Source of the DNA: Mycobacterium sp. 1245805.9
Lineage (GTDB): Bacteria > Actinomycetota > Actinomycetes > Mycobacteriales > Mycobacteriaceae
Reading direction: 5' to 3'
NCBI RefSeq assembly: GCF_001672915.1
Contig: NZ_LZKR01000209.1
Coordinates: 1 to 64,000 of the forward strand
DNA: 64,000 nucleotides
Positions 25,288-33,180 of this stretch are shown in pieces (within the stretch, counting starts at the first letter, position 1; each line of letters opens with the position of its first letter). Under the pieces are notes generated by a model. The model had not been told where the DNA came from, searched no databases, and saw nothing but the letters and a program-made list of their open reading frames with translations. A program made the position numbers and the translations under genes.

Positions 25288-28152
25288 TCACACCCCCGTC
25301 AGTTGCGGGACGGGCGCGGTGTCGCCCTCCGGCTCCGGCTTAGGCGCCTGCCTCTTCCGCATGGCGAAGGTGTCCAGCGGCCACCAGAACCAGCGGCCCA
25401 GCGCGGCGGCGATCGCCGGCGTCATGAATGCCCGCACGATGAACGTGTCGACGAGCAGGCCCAACCCGATCGCGGTGCCGAACTGCCCGATCACCACCAG
25501 GTCGCTGACGATCATCGACGCCATGGTCGCCGCGAAGATCAGGCCGGCCGCGGTGACCACCCGGCCGGAGGCTCCCATGCCCCGGATGATGCCGGTGTTG
25601 AGGCCGGCCGGGATTTCTTCCTTCAGGCGAGAGACCAGCAGCAGGTTGTAGTCCGACCCGACGGCCAGCAGGATGATCACCGTCAGCGGCAGCACGATCC
25701 ATTGCAGGCCCACCCCGAGGATGTCCTGCCAGAGCAGCACGGACAGACCGCACGCGGTGCCCAGTGACGCGAGCACCGTACCGACGATCACCAGGGATGC
25801 CACCAGGCTCCGGGTGATCAGCAGCATGATCGAGAAGATCAGGATCAGCGTCGCGATGCCGGCGATCGTCAGGTCGATCTTCACGCCGTCCTGCATGTCG
25901 CTGTACATCGAGGCGGTGCCGGCCAGCGACACCTTCGCGGACTCCAAGGGAGTTCCCTTGACCGCGTCGGCAACCGCCTGCTTGATGCCCTGCACGTGCC
26001 GGATCCCGTCCACCGAGGCGGGGTCGCCCTGGTGGGTGATGATGAACCGGACCGCCTTACCGTCGGGCGAGACGAACATCTTCAAACCGCGCTTGAAGTC
26101 GGGGTTTTTGAAGACTTCGGGCGGAAGATAGAAGCTGTCGTCGTTCTTGGCTTCGTCGAAGTAGTTCCCCATCATCGTCGAGCCTTCGGCGTTCTCCTGC
26201 ATATGCCGCTGGATGCCCGCCATGGAGCTGTGCGTGGACAGCATGAAGTCGCGCATTCTTTGCATCGACTCGATGGTCTTGGGAAAGTCGGCGAGCAGCT
26301 GTGGCATCAACCGGTCCAGGGTATCGAGATCGCTTGCGAGCCCGTTGAATTTGTCGGAAATCTCGTCGATGCCATCCAGCGCGTCGAAGATGGAGCGCAA
26401 GGACCAGCAGACCGGGATATCGAAACAGTGTCTCTCCCAATAGAAATAGCTGCGAATGGGCCGGAAGAAGTCGTCGAAGTCCGCGATGCGGTCCCGCAGC
26501 TCGTTGGTGGTGGCCACCAGGTCGTGCGTTCGGCCATCCATGCTGTGGGTTGCGGCGGTCATCTGCTGCATGACGCCATACATGTGCTGCATGACGCTGA
26601 TCGTCCTGCCCATCTCGTCGGCCTGCTCGAGCATGGACGCCATGCTGTCGTTCATGAATTTCGCCGTTTGCAGGGTGCTGGAACTGTTCATGGCGATCAC
26701 GAAGGGGATCGAACTGTGCTCGATGGGCGCGCCCAGCGGGCGGGTGATGGTTTGGACCCGGCCGATGCCGCGTTCATGAAAGACACTCTTGGCGATCCTG
26801 TCGATGATCAACATGTTCGCCGGGTCGCGCAGATCGTGGTCGGCTTCGACCATCAGCAATTCCGGATTCATGCGCGCCGGGCTGAAGTGCCGCTCGGCCG
26901 CCGTCTGCGCGACGTTCGCCGCGATGTCCGGCGGGGTGAACTTCCTGTCGTTGTAAGTCGGGACATAGGTCGTCAGACTGACGAAACCGATCACCGCGAC
27001 AAATGACGCCACGACGATGATGGGTACCGGCCACCTCGTCACCATCGTGCCGACCTTACGCCAACCCCGTTCCGACACTTGACGTTTCGGATCGAAGAAA
27101 CCGAACCTGGACGCGACCGAGAGCAATGCGGGAGCCAGCGTCAGGCCCGCCAGCATCGTCACCACCAGCGCGATGGCGCACGGGATGCCCATCGTCTGGA
27201 AGTACGGAAGCTTGGTCGCGGTCAGGCACAGGCAGGCGCCCACGATCGTCAGACCCGACCCCAGGATGACGTGCACCACGCCGTTGTAGGCGCTGTAGTA
27301 CGCCTGCTCTCGATCCTCGCCGCGGGATCGGGCTTCGTGATAGCGACCCAACAGGAAGATGAAATAGTCGGTTCCCGTGGCGATGGTCAGCATCGTGACC
27401 ATGCTGACCGCGTACGGGGTCAGACCGATGATGTCCAGATTCCCGGCGGTCGCCACGATGCCCTCCGCCGCATAGAGCTCGAAGCGGACCAGGATCAACG
27501 CCAAAATCGCGTTCTTCAGCGAGCGATAGATGATCAGCAGCATCACGAAGATGACGCCGATCGTGACCATCGTCATCAGCTCCATGCTGTTGTGCGCGGC
27601 GATCAGCGTGTCGGTATTGAGCGCGGTGTTGCCGGCCACGTAGGCCTTGACCCCCGGCGGCGGCGGGACGCTTTTGACGATCTTGCGGACCTCGGCGACC
27701 GACTTGTGGGCGGGCGTGGTGCCCTGCGCGCCGTCGAGGAAGACCTGCACGTAGGCGGCTTTACCGTCCGGGCTCTGGGAGCCGGCGGCGGTCAGCGGGT
27801 CACTCCAGAAGTCCTGCAGGAACTGAACATGCTTGCTGGCCTTGAGCTTTGCGACGATCTTGTTGTAGAACTCGTGCGCGCTGTCGCCGAGCTTGTCGTC
27901 GCCTTCCAGCACGACCATCGCCGTGGAGTCGGTGTCGAACTCCTGGAACTTGTGGCCGATGTTCATCATGTCTTTGAATGCGGTCGCGTCCCGCGGGGTC
28001 ATGGGCACCGAGTGCCTGCCCGCGACGTCGCCAAGCGAGGGCGTGAACAGCGTGGTGCCGAGCGTGACAAGCAGCCACAGCAGGATGATCGGCACCGCCA
28101 GGACGCGGATCATGCGGGCGATGCGCGAGCGAGAGCCTGGCTCGGTACTCAT
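25288..28152 (-). CDS. MmpL-family RND transporter
   Basis: A 954-aa membrane transporter with the RND layout: a first membrane helix (about 20-40), a periplasmic domain, a helix bundle (about 200-390), a large second periplasmic domain with a Met/His-rich coiled-coil-like section (about 530-720), and a second bundle (about 790-935). Proton-relay Asp-Tyr pairs are present in ATGTDYFIFLLGRYHE and AVGSDYNLLLVSRLKEE. Length and layout fit the MmpL1/2/4/5 group that works with MmpS partners to export glycolipids, siderophores or drugs. I start at ATG 28152, which overlaps the mmpS stop; the frame open to 28239 is inside mmpS. The cargo is unknown. Confidence 0.93.
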   Translation of the reverse strand: MSTEPGSRSRIARMIRVLAVPIILLWLLVTLGTTLFTPSLGDVAGRHSVPMTPRDATAFKDMMNIGHKFQEFDTDSTAMVVLEGDDKLGDSAHEFYNKIVAKLKASKHVQFLQDFWSDPLTAAGSQSPDGKAAYVQVFLDGAQGTTPAHKSVAEVRKIVKSVPPPPGVKAYVAGNTALNTDTLIAAHNSMELMTMVTIGVIFVMLLIIYRSLKNAILALILVRFELYAAEGIVATAGNLDIIGLTPYAVSMVTMLTIATGTDYFIFLLGRYHEARSRGEDREQAYYSAYNGVVHVILGSGLTIVGACLCLTATKLPYFQTMGIPCAIALVVTMLAGLTLAPALLSVASRFGFFDPKRQVSERGWRKVGTMVTRWPVPIIVVASFVAVIGFVSLTTYVPTYNDRKFTPPDIAANVAQTAAERHFSPARMNPELLMVEADHDLRDPANMLIIDRIAKSVFHERGIGRVQTITRPLGAPIEHSSIPFVIAMNSSSTLQTAKFMNDSMASMLEQADEMGRTISVMQHMYGVMQQMTAATHSMDGRTHDLVATTNELRDRIADFDDFFRPIRSYFYWERHCFDIPVCWSLRSIFDALDGIDEISDKFNGLASDLDTLDRLMPQLLADFPKTIESMQRMRDFMLSTHSSMAGIQRHMQENAEGSTMMGNYFDEAKNDDSFYLPPEVFKNPDFKRGLKMFVSPDGKAVRFIITHQGDPASVDGIRHVQGIKQAVADAVKGTPLESAKVSLAGTASMYSDMQDGVKIDLTIAGIATLILIFSIMLLITRSLVASLVIVGTVLASLGTACGLSVLLWQDILGVGLQWIVLPLTVIILLAVGSDYNLLLVSRLKEEIPAGLNTGIIRGMGASGRVVTAAGLIFAATMASMIVSDLVVIGQFGTAIGLGLLVDTFIVRAFMTPAIAAALGRWFWWPLDTFAMRKRQAPKPEPEGDTAPVPQLTGV

Positions 28153-28586
28153 ACGGATTTCACCAGGCAGTAGATGAAGGGTTCGTATTCGTCGATGGTG
28201 CGGTCGTCCCGGACTTGGCCGTCGACGATGACCCGACATCGGATGTTGCGCAGGCCTTTGTCACCTTGGGCGACGATGTTGGCCGACATCGACGGCAGGG
28301 TCGTCACGATCGTGTATGACCACGGCAGCGGGGCGTGCTCGACGAGATGGGGTTGCCCGTTCTCGTCGAGGTAGTTGGCGCTGACGCTGCCGCCCGTCGG
28401 CGAGGTCACCTCGTAGGTGATGTGTTTCGGGTTGAACGGCTTCGTGTCGTCGGCGTTGGCGTCGTGGCTGGCGGCGTGTGCGGTGGCGCCGAAACTGGCG
28501 CGGACCCGCAGGACGACATAGGAACCGAGCGCGACCACGACGACGAGAAGTAGCGGGATCCAGGCCTTCTTGAAGAGTCGATACAC
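28149..28586 (-). CDS. MmpS-family membrane protein
   Basis: A 145-aa partner of MmpL. The N-terminal anchor WIPLLLVVVVALGSYVVLRV is followed by a periplasmic beta-sandwich with NPKHITYEVTSPTGGSVSAN and PWSYTIVTTLPSMSANIVAQ, the typical MmpS pattern. I choose GTG 28586 because GGAGG lies about seven bases upstream; the frame extends to 28634. It is the first gene of the operon and its stop overlaps the mmpL start (ATGA). Confidence 0.92.
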   Translation of the reverse strand: MYRLFKKAWIPLLLVVVVALGSYVVLRVRASFGATAHAASHDANADDTKPFNPKHITYEVTSPTGGSVSANYLDENGQPHLVEHAPLPWSYTIVTTLPSMSANIVAQGDKGLRNIRCRVIVDGQVRDDRTIDEYEPFIYCLVKSV

Positions 28587-28641
28587 CGCTGCCTCCTCTG
28601 CCGAAGGTGCCGAGGGCGACGCGCCAAGCAGCACCCACGAC

Positions 28642-28655
28642 GGAACGCCAGTTCC
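28642..28655. promoter_or_regulatory. TetR-type operator upstream of mmpS
   Basis: GGAAC-GCCA-GTTCC is a perfect 5+4+5 inverted repeat, 56 bases upstream of the mmpS GTG. It is the likely binding site of the TetR protein encoded at the operon end. Confidence 0.55.
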
Positions 28656-28801
28656 ATGCTCGATCCGTCAGGACATTACCGCATCGCTGCCCGGGCCGCG
28701 CCAGGAATGGCGGTGGGCGCCGCCGCCCGGCGGCGGGCGGGATTTCCCGGGTTCGGATCCGTTGGAGGCTGCGATATTTGGGGTCAACGGGCGGCGGCGC
28801 G

Positions 28802-28830
28802 CACAAGAACCACGCAAGAATCACGCAAGG
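28802..28830 (+). promoter_or_regulatory. Triple direct repeat, 11-bp phased (copy 1)
   Basis: Three units CACAAGAACCA, CGCAAGAATCA and CGCAAGG follow each other with 11-base spacing, 64 bases before ATG 28895. The same element recurs at 31880-31908 and 33043-33071 before the other propeller genes. One-turn phasing of direct repeats is typical of OmpR/PhoB-type response-regulator sites. A shared regulator is inferred. Confidence 0.6.
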
Positions 28831-28894
28831 TATCAGCGACATCGTTGCCGCAATTGCTCCCGACCACTTACCGCTCGCGGGAAAGGAACCGAAA

Positions 28895-30157
28895 ATGATC
28901 GCAAGTTCGCGCCACTCCACCGGCGGCCGCGAAGCCCTAGGAAGGACATGGCGACGGCCCGCAGTCCTCTTCGCGCTGGCCGCGGTTCTGGCGGCTGGCT
29001 GCTCCTCGAACGACGCGACGGCATCGCACCAAGCGCCGGGTAGCCCCACGACATCCGCGCCGACGGCGGCTGCAGAGATGGCGGCCCATGGTGTCGAGAA
29101 ACCGATCGGCGACGTGCCCTGGTCGCAAGTCGGTCCGGGCTGGATGCTCGCCACGTGGAGTCCGGCCGAGAGTGTGCCTCCCGGCGGGTCGCGGCCTCCG
29201 GGCTCGCCGGAGCCCGACACGGTCCCCGTCACCATGTACCTCGTCGACCCGGCGGGCGGTCGCTACGCGATCACCACCTTCCCGTCGAACGCCCAACCCC
29301 ATGGGGTCGACTGGTCGGGCGACGGCAGCCACGCCGTTTGGGCCTCCGAGGGCCCCGGAAAATCGACGGTGATCACCGAGCTCGACCTGCACACCGGCAC
29401 CCGCTCCACGTTCACCGTCGACGGCTCGTCGGTCGCCCCTCGCTTCACGCGCCCCGACGGCAAGGCGCTGCTGCTGACAGTGGACAAGAAACTGATGCGA
29501 GTCGACCTGGCCGGCAATCCGCAGCTGACCTATCCGACCGACAAGCTCGCGAGTGCCTACGACGGTCAGTACCTCGCAACCCCGGACGGCACGCAGCTGG
29601 TGCTGGGTACCGCCTCCGGCCTTGCTCTGATGGGCAACGACGGAACCGTCGGTAAGGAGCTGTCGTCTGCGGCGGGAAGCTGCTCGCCGGTGCGGTGGTG
29701 GGACGCCGGCGCCAAAACCGTCCTCGCCAACTGCGGCGCCGCAAACCAGCACGCACGACTCTGGCTGGTCCCCATCGACGGTTCAGCACCGACCGCGCTG
29801 ACCGCGCCGATCACGGACCCGGCGTCGCACGACACCGGCGACATCAGCGCATGGCAACTGCCGGCCGGCACCTATGTCCAGTACGCGGGCGGATGCGGCG
29901 CCATCCACCTCGGCAAGCTCAACCCCGATGGCACGGTGTCCAAGGTGTCGGTGCCCAACGTCGATCCGAGTCACAGCATCTACGTGATCGGCGTCCACGG
30001 CGGGAACCTCGACCTCAAAGCCACGGTCGCCGGTTGCGGACCCGCCCAGTCGCTGCTCGAGTACGACCCCGCCGCCGGCACCACCAACGTCCTGCTGGGA
30101 CCGCCGCTCAACGGCGGCGCGGTCATCAGCGCGGTGCCTTACCCGGGTGAGAAGTAG
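28895..30157 (+). CDS. exported lipoprotein, TolB/WD40-like beta-propeller
   Basis: A 420-aa protein. The signal peptide ends in a lipobox (VLAAGC near residue 31), followed by a Thr/Ser/Pro linker. The rest consists of repeating four-strand blades with patterns such as HGVDWSGDGSHAVWASEGPG, ITELDLHTGTRSTF, and APRFTRPDGKALLL, typical of TolB/WD40-type propellers. I start at ATG 28895 with GAAAGGAA upstream; the frame open from 28607 crosses the promoter region. It probably sits on the outer face of the cytoplasmic membrane. The ligand is unknown. The next propeller gene begins one base after the stop, so they form an operon. Confidence 0.85.
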   Translation: MIASSRHSTGGREALGRTWRRPAVLFALAAVLAAGCSSNDATASHQAPGSPTTSAPTAAAEMAAHGVEKPIGDVPWSQVGPGWMLATWSPAESVPPGGSRPPGSPEPDTVPVTMYLVDPAGGRYAITTFPSNAQPHGVDWSGDGSHAVWASEGPGKSTVITELDLHTGTRSTFTVDGSSVAPRFTRPDGKALLLTVDKKLMRVDLAGNPQLTYPTDKLASAYDGQYLATPDGTQLVLGTASGLALMGNDGTVGKELSSAAGSCSPVRWWDAGAKTVLANCGAANQHARLWLVPIDGSAPTALTAPITDPASHDTGDISAWQLPAGTYVQYAGGCGAIHLGKLNPDGTVSKVSVPNVDPSHSIYVIGVHGGNLDLKATVAGCGPAQSLLEYDPAAGTTNVLLGPPLNGGAVISAVPYPGEK

Positions 30158-30158
30158 C

Positions 30159-31808
30159 GTGCGAGCGCACCAGCGGCAGTGGCGACGACGCGCAAACGCC
30201 GCGATCGTCGGCGTCGCCGCGGCCGTCGTCGGCGTCGCCGCGTGCCACTCGTCGCCGCGGTCGGCGCCGCCCCAACAAACCGTGCTGCCGCTGGGCGGTC
30301 TTAACCACCCCGCCGGCGTCGCGGTGGATACCAACGGCGCGGTGTATGTCGCCGACAGCGGCAACCAACGAGTGCTGAAGTTGGCCCCCGGGTCGAACAG
30401 CCCGACGGTGCTGGCGTTCACCGGGCTCAACTACCCCGACAGCGTGGCGGTGGACAAAGCCGGCGCCGTCTACGTCACTGACGACCACAACAACCGGGTG
30501 GTGAAACTGCCGGCCGGGTCCAACACCCAGACGGTGTTGCCGTTCACGGGCCTCAACGGCCCGGATGGCGTGGCGGTGGATGCGGCCGGCGCCGTTTACG
30601 TCGCCGACTACCTCAATGCCCGGGTGGTCGAGTTGGCCGCCGGGTCGACCACCCAGACGGTGCTGCCATTCACCCACCTCGCCCTGCCGCGCGGCGTCGC
30701 GGTCGACGGCACCGGCACCGTCTACGTCGCCGACTTCGGCAGCAAGCGGGTGGTGAAGCTGGCGGCAGGGGCAACCACCCAGACCGTACTGCCATTCGAC
30801 GGCCTAAAAGGCCCCATCGGGGTGGCGGCCGACACCGCCGGAAGGATCTCTGTCACAGACTATTTCAACAACGCCGCGGTGACGTTGGCGGCCGGATCGT
30901 GCACCCAGAACGTGCTGCCGTTCACCGGCCTCACCGGCCCCGAGGGTGCGGCGGCCGACACCGCCGGAAATGTGTATGTGGCCGACGCCCAAAACAACAG
31001 AGTCGTGAAGCTCTCGTCGGCGCAGCCGGCGCGGCCGCCGGCGTGCCGACAGATGGTGCTGCCGTTCACCGGCCTCGACGATCTCTGGGCCGTCGCGGTG
31101 GACACCGCCGGCAATGTGTATGTCGTCAACAACACTTCGGGCGACCGCCGCAACCGGGTAATCAAGCTGGCGGCCGGGTCCAACACCCAAACCGACCTGC
31201 GGTTAACCGGCCTCGGCTTCCCCGAGAGCGTGGCGGTCGACACCGCCGGAAACACGTACGTCGTCGACAACAAAACCAATCGAGTGTCGAAGTTGGCGCC
31301 AGACAATACAGAGACCGTGCTGCCGTTTTCCGGCGTCGCCCCCCGCGCTGTTGCGGTCGACACCGCGGGCGACGTATTCGTCACCGATTACCACAAACAT
31401 CGGCTGCTGAAGTTGGCCGCCGGGTCCAACACGCCAACTGTTTTGCCGTTCACCGGCCTCGCCGACCCGTGGGGGATTGCGGTGGACACTGCCGGCGATG
31501 TCTACGTCGTCGACTACGACAAGGTCCTGAAGCTGGCGGCGGGGTCGAGCACGCCGACGGTCTTGCCGTTCACCGGCCTTAGCCCAGTCGACGGCGCGCA
31601 CGGCATAGCAGTGGACAAGGCGGGCGCCGTCTACATCACCGACTCCGCCAACAAGCGGGTCTTGAAGCTCGCGGCCGGGTCGAACACCCAAACTGTGCTG
31701 CCGTTCGCGGGCCTCGGCGAGCCTTGGGGGGTGGCGGTGGACACGGCGGGCGCCGTCTACGTCACCGACCGCGGTAACGCCGAGGTGGTGAAGCTGGCGC
31801 AGGGCTGA
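30159..31808 (+). CDS. exported lipoprotein with twelve NHL repeats (two six-bladed propellers)
   Basis: A 549-aa protein. A short Arg-rich N-terminus, a hydrophobic segment and lipobox GVAAC precede the repeats. I count twelve repeats of the form QTVLPFTGL..P.GVAVD..G.VYV.D..N.RVVKLAAGS, 40-47 residues each. Six such repeats make up the propeller sensor domain of the kinase PknD, and the repeats are strikingly similar to it. Here there is no kinase, and the number equals two full propellers. Repeats 5 and 6 are the most divergent (AADT in place of AVDT), perhaps marking the domain border. GTG 30159 follows GAGAAG; GTG 30147 is a longer alternative. Confidence 0.88.
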   Translation: MRAHQRQWRRRANAAIVGVAAAVVGVAACHSSPRSAPPQQTVLPLGGLNHPAGVAVDTNGAVYVADSGNQRVLKLAPGSNSPTVLAFTGLNYPDSVAVDKAGAVYVTDDHNNRVVKLPAGSNTQTVLPFTGLNGPDGVAVDAAGAVYVADYLNARVVELAAGSTTQTVLPFTHLALPRGVAVDGTGTVYVADFGSKRVVKLAAGATTQTVLPFDGLKGPIGVAADTAGRISVTDYFNNAAVTLAAGSCTQNVLPFTGLTGPEGAAADTAGNVYVADAQNNRVVKLSSAQPARPPACRQMVLPFTGLDDLWAVAVDTAGNVYVVNNTSGDRRNRVIKLAAGSNTQTDLRLTGLGFPESVAVDTAGNTYVVDNKTNRVSKLAPDNTETVLPFSGVAPRAVAVDTAGDVFVTDYHKHRLLKLAAGSNTPTVLPFTGLADPWGIAVDTAGDVYVVDYDKVLKLAAGSSTPTVLPFTGLSPVDGAHGIAVDKAGAVYITDSANKRVLKLAAGSNTQTVLPFAGLGEPWGVAVDTAGAVYVTDRGNAEVVKLAQG

Positions 31809-31833
31809 TGCGTCGCAGTGCCTGTTCTATACC

Positions 31834-31961
31834 TGCCTGCGCTGCAATGCCTTTCGCATGCCGACCCACAGCGAACCGGCACAAGAACCAAGCAAGAAAC
31901 ACGCAAGGCGCCCACCGCAACCTTGGTATGACAGACCACAACAGCCGCGCCCGGCGACCCA
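31834..31961. repeat. Duplicated 128-bp leader, copy A
   Basis: It is the same length as 32997-33124 with about nine mismatches and no gaps. It contains the triple direct repeat at 31880-31908. It ends 34 bases before ATG 31996. Each copy precedes a propeller lipoprotein gene, so promoter and gene were probably duplicated together and the coding parts diverged or were swapped. Confidence 0.8.
31880..31908 (+). promoter_or_regulatory. Triple direct repeat, 11-bp phased (copy 2)
   Basis: Units CACAAGAACCA, AGCAAGAAACA and CGCAAGG have the same phasing as copy 1. It lies 87 bases before ATG 31996, inside the duplicated leader. Confidence 0.6.
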
Positions 31962-31995
31962 GTCTTGGACATGTTCGGCGCAAAGGAAAGCAATC

Positions 31996-32952
31996 ATGAA
32001 GAACGCAAGAATCGCGGCGCTCGTGCTGCTCGCCATTGCCGCCATCGGCATCACCGGATGCAGCAAGACGCCGCCGTCCCCGCATGCAACGGCAACGACG
32101 AGCGCGTCTACCGGACCAACGAATCCGTCGACGGGGCCAACACCGCCGCCATCCCGACAAACCGTTCTGCCGTTCAGCGGCCTCACCAACCCCCAAAGTG
32201 TGGCGGTGGACGGCGCCGGCGACGTGTACGTCGTCGACTATGCCGGCGGTCACCACGATTCGCGCGGTCGCGTGGTGAAGTTGGCGGCCGGGTCGGGCGG
32301 GCAGACCGTGCTGCCGTTCAGCGGCCTTGATCGCCCCGGCGATGTGGCGGTGGACGCTTCCGGCAACGTCTACGTCACCGACTACCGCAACCATCGGGTG
32401 CTGAGGTTGGCGGGCGCGTCGAACACCCAGACGGTGCTGCCGTTCACCGGCCTCGAGGGCCCCTCCGGTATAGCGGTGGACGCTTCCGGCAACGTCTACG
32501 TCGTCGACGGCGGAAGCAACGCCGACCCCCACCACTATCGAGTAGTGGAGTTGGCGGCCGGGTCAAACACCCAGACGGTGCTGCCGCTCACCGGCCTCGA
32601 CACCGCTTCCGGTCTGGCGGTGGACAGCTCCGGCAAGGTGTACGTGCTCGACATGGGCAAGCGTGGAACTGACGCTCGGGTGGTGACGTTGGCGGCCGCG
32701 TCGAACACCCAGACAGTGCTGCCGTTCACCGGCCTCGACACCGCTACCGGTCTGGCGGTGGACACCGCGGGCATCGTCTACGTCGTCGACCGCAACCACG
32801 ACCGCGTGGTGGGGTTGGCGCCCGGATCGAACGACCAAACAGTGCTGCCGTTCACCGGCCTTCGCTTCCCATTCTGTGTGGCGGTGGACGCTGCCGGGAA
32901 TCTCTACGTCACCGACGAGCGGCAACATGTGGTGAAGCTGGCGGCGGGCTGA
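31996..32952 (+). CDS. exported lipoprotein with six NHL repeats (single propeller)
   Basis: A 318-aa protein. MKNARIAALVLLAIAAIGIT precedes the lipobox Cys (GITGC, near residue 21). A Ser/Thr/Pro linker of ~30 residues leads to six NHL repeats (QTVLPFSGL..P..VAVD..G.VYVVD), enough for one closed six-bladed propeller, as in the PknD sensor. Repeats 1 and 3 carry insertions with His and Asp (AGGHHDSRG, GGSNADPHHY) that could bind metal. AAAGGAAAG lies six bases before ATG 31996. It has its own leader, so it is probably a separate transcript from the upstream gene. Confidence 0.88.
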   Translation: MKNARIAALVLLAIAAIGITGCSKTPPSPHATATTSASTGPTNPSTGPTPPPSRQTVLPFSGLTNPQSVAVDGAGDVYVVDYAGGHHDSRGRVVKLAAGSGGQTVLPFSGLDRPGDVAVDASGNVYVTDYRNHRVLRLAGASNTQTVLPFTGLEGPSGIAVDASGNVYVVDGGSNADPHHYRVVELAAGSNTQTVLPLTGLDTASGLAVDSSGKVYVLDMGKRGTDARVVTLAAASNTQTVLPFTGLDTATGLAVDTAGIVYVVDRNHDRVVGLAPGSNDQTVLPFTGLRFPFCVAVDAAGNLYVTDERQHVVKLAAG

Positions 32953-32996
32953 CGACGAGTGCACGTACGTCACACGCCGGAAAGTCCTGAGATATT

Positions 32997-33124
32997 TGCC
33001 TGCGCTGCAATGTCTTTCGCATGCCGATCCACAGCGAACCGGCACAAGAACCAAGCAAGAAACACGCAAGGCGCCCACCGCACCCTTAGCGTGACCGACC
33101 ACAACAGCCGCGCCCGGTGGCCCA
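32997..33124. repeat. Duplicated 128-bp leader, copy B
   Basis: Second copy of the leader at 31834-31961. It holds the third triple direct repeat (33043-33071) and ends 56 bases before ATG 33181. Confidence 0.8.
33043..33071 (+). promoter_or_regulatory. Triple direct repeat, 11-bp phased (copy 3)
   Basis: Identical over all 29 bases to copy 2; 109 bases before ATG 33181. Confidence 0.6.
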
Positions 33125-33180
33125 TTCCACGCCATCGCGGCACCCCAGCCCGAACACGTTCGGCGGAAAGGAAGCACATC

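Larger units (their letters stand above)
28587..28894. other. Divergent promoter region between mmpS and propeller lipoproteins
   Basis: 308 bases without a gene. The left part has the GGAAC-GCCA-GTTCC dyad (28642-28655) near mmpS. The right part has the 11-bp-phased direct repeats (28802-28830) upstream of the lipoprotein gene. A GAAAGGAA ribosome site precedes ATG 28895. Confidence 0.7.

Noticed and set aside
28607-28894. N-terminal extension of the first propeller lipoprotein
   Set aside because: It would place the lipobox far inside the protein and overlaps the promoter elements; ATG 28895 has a good ribosome site.
30270-32950. Regular 120-140-bp repeats as possible non-coding array
   Set aside because: The period equals one NHL blade and the reading frame stays open; they are protein repeats.
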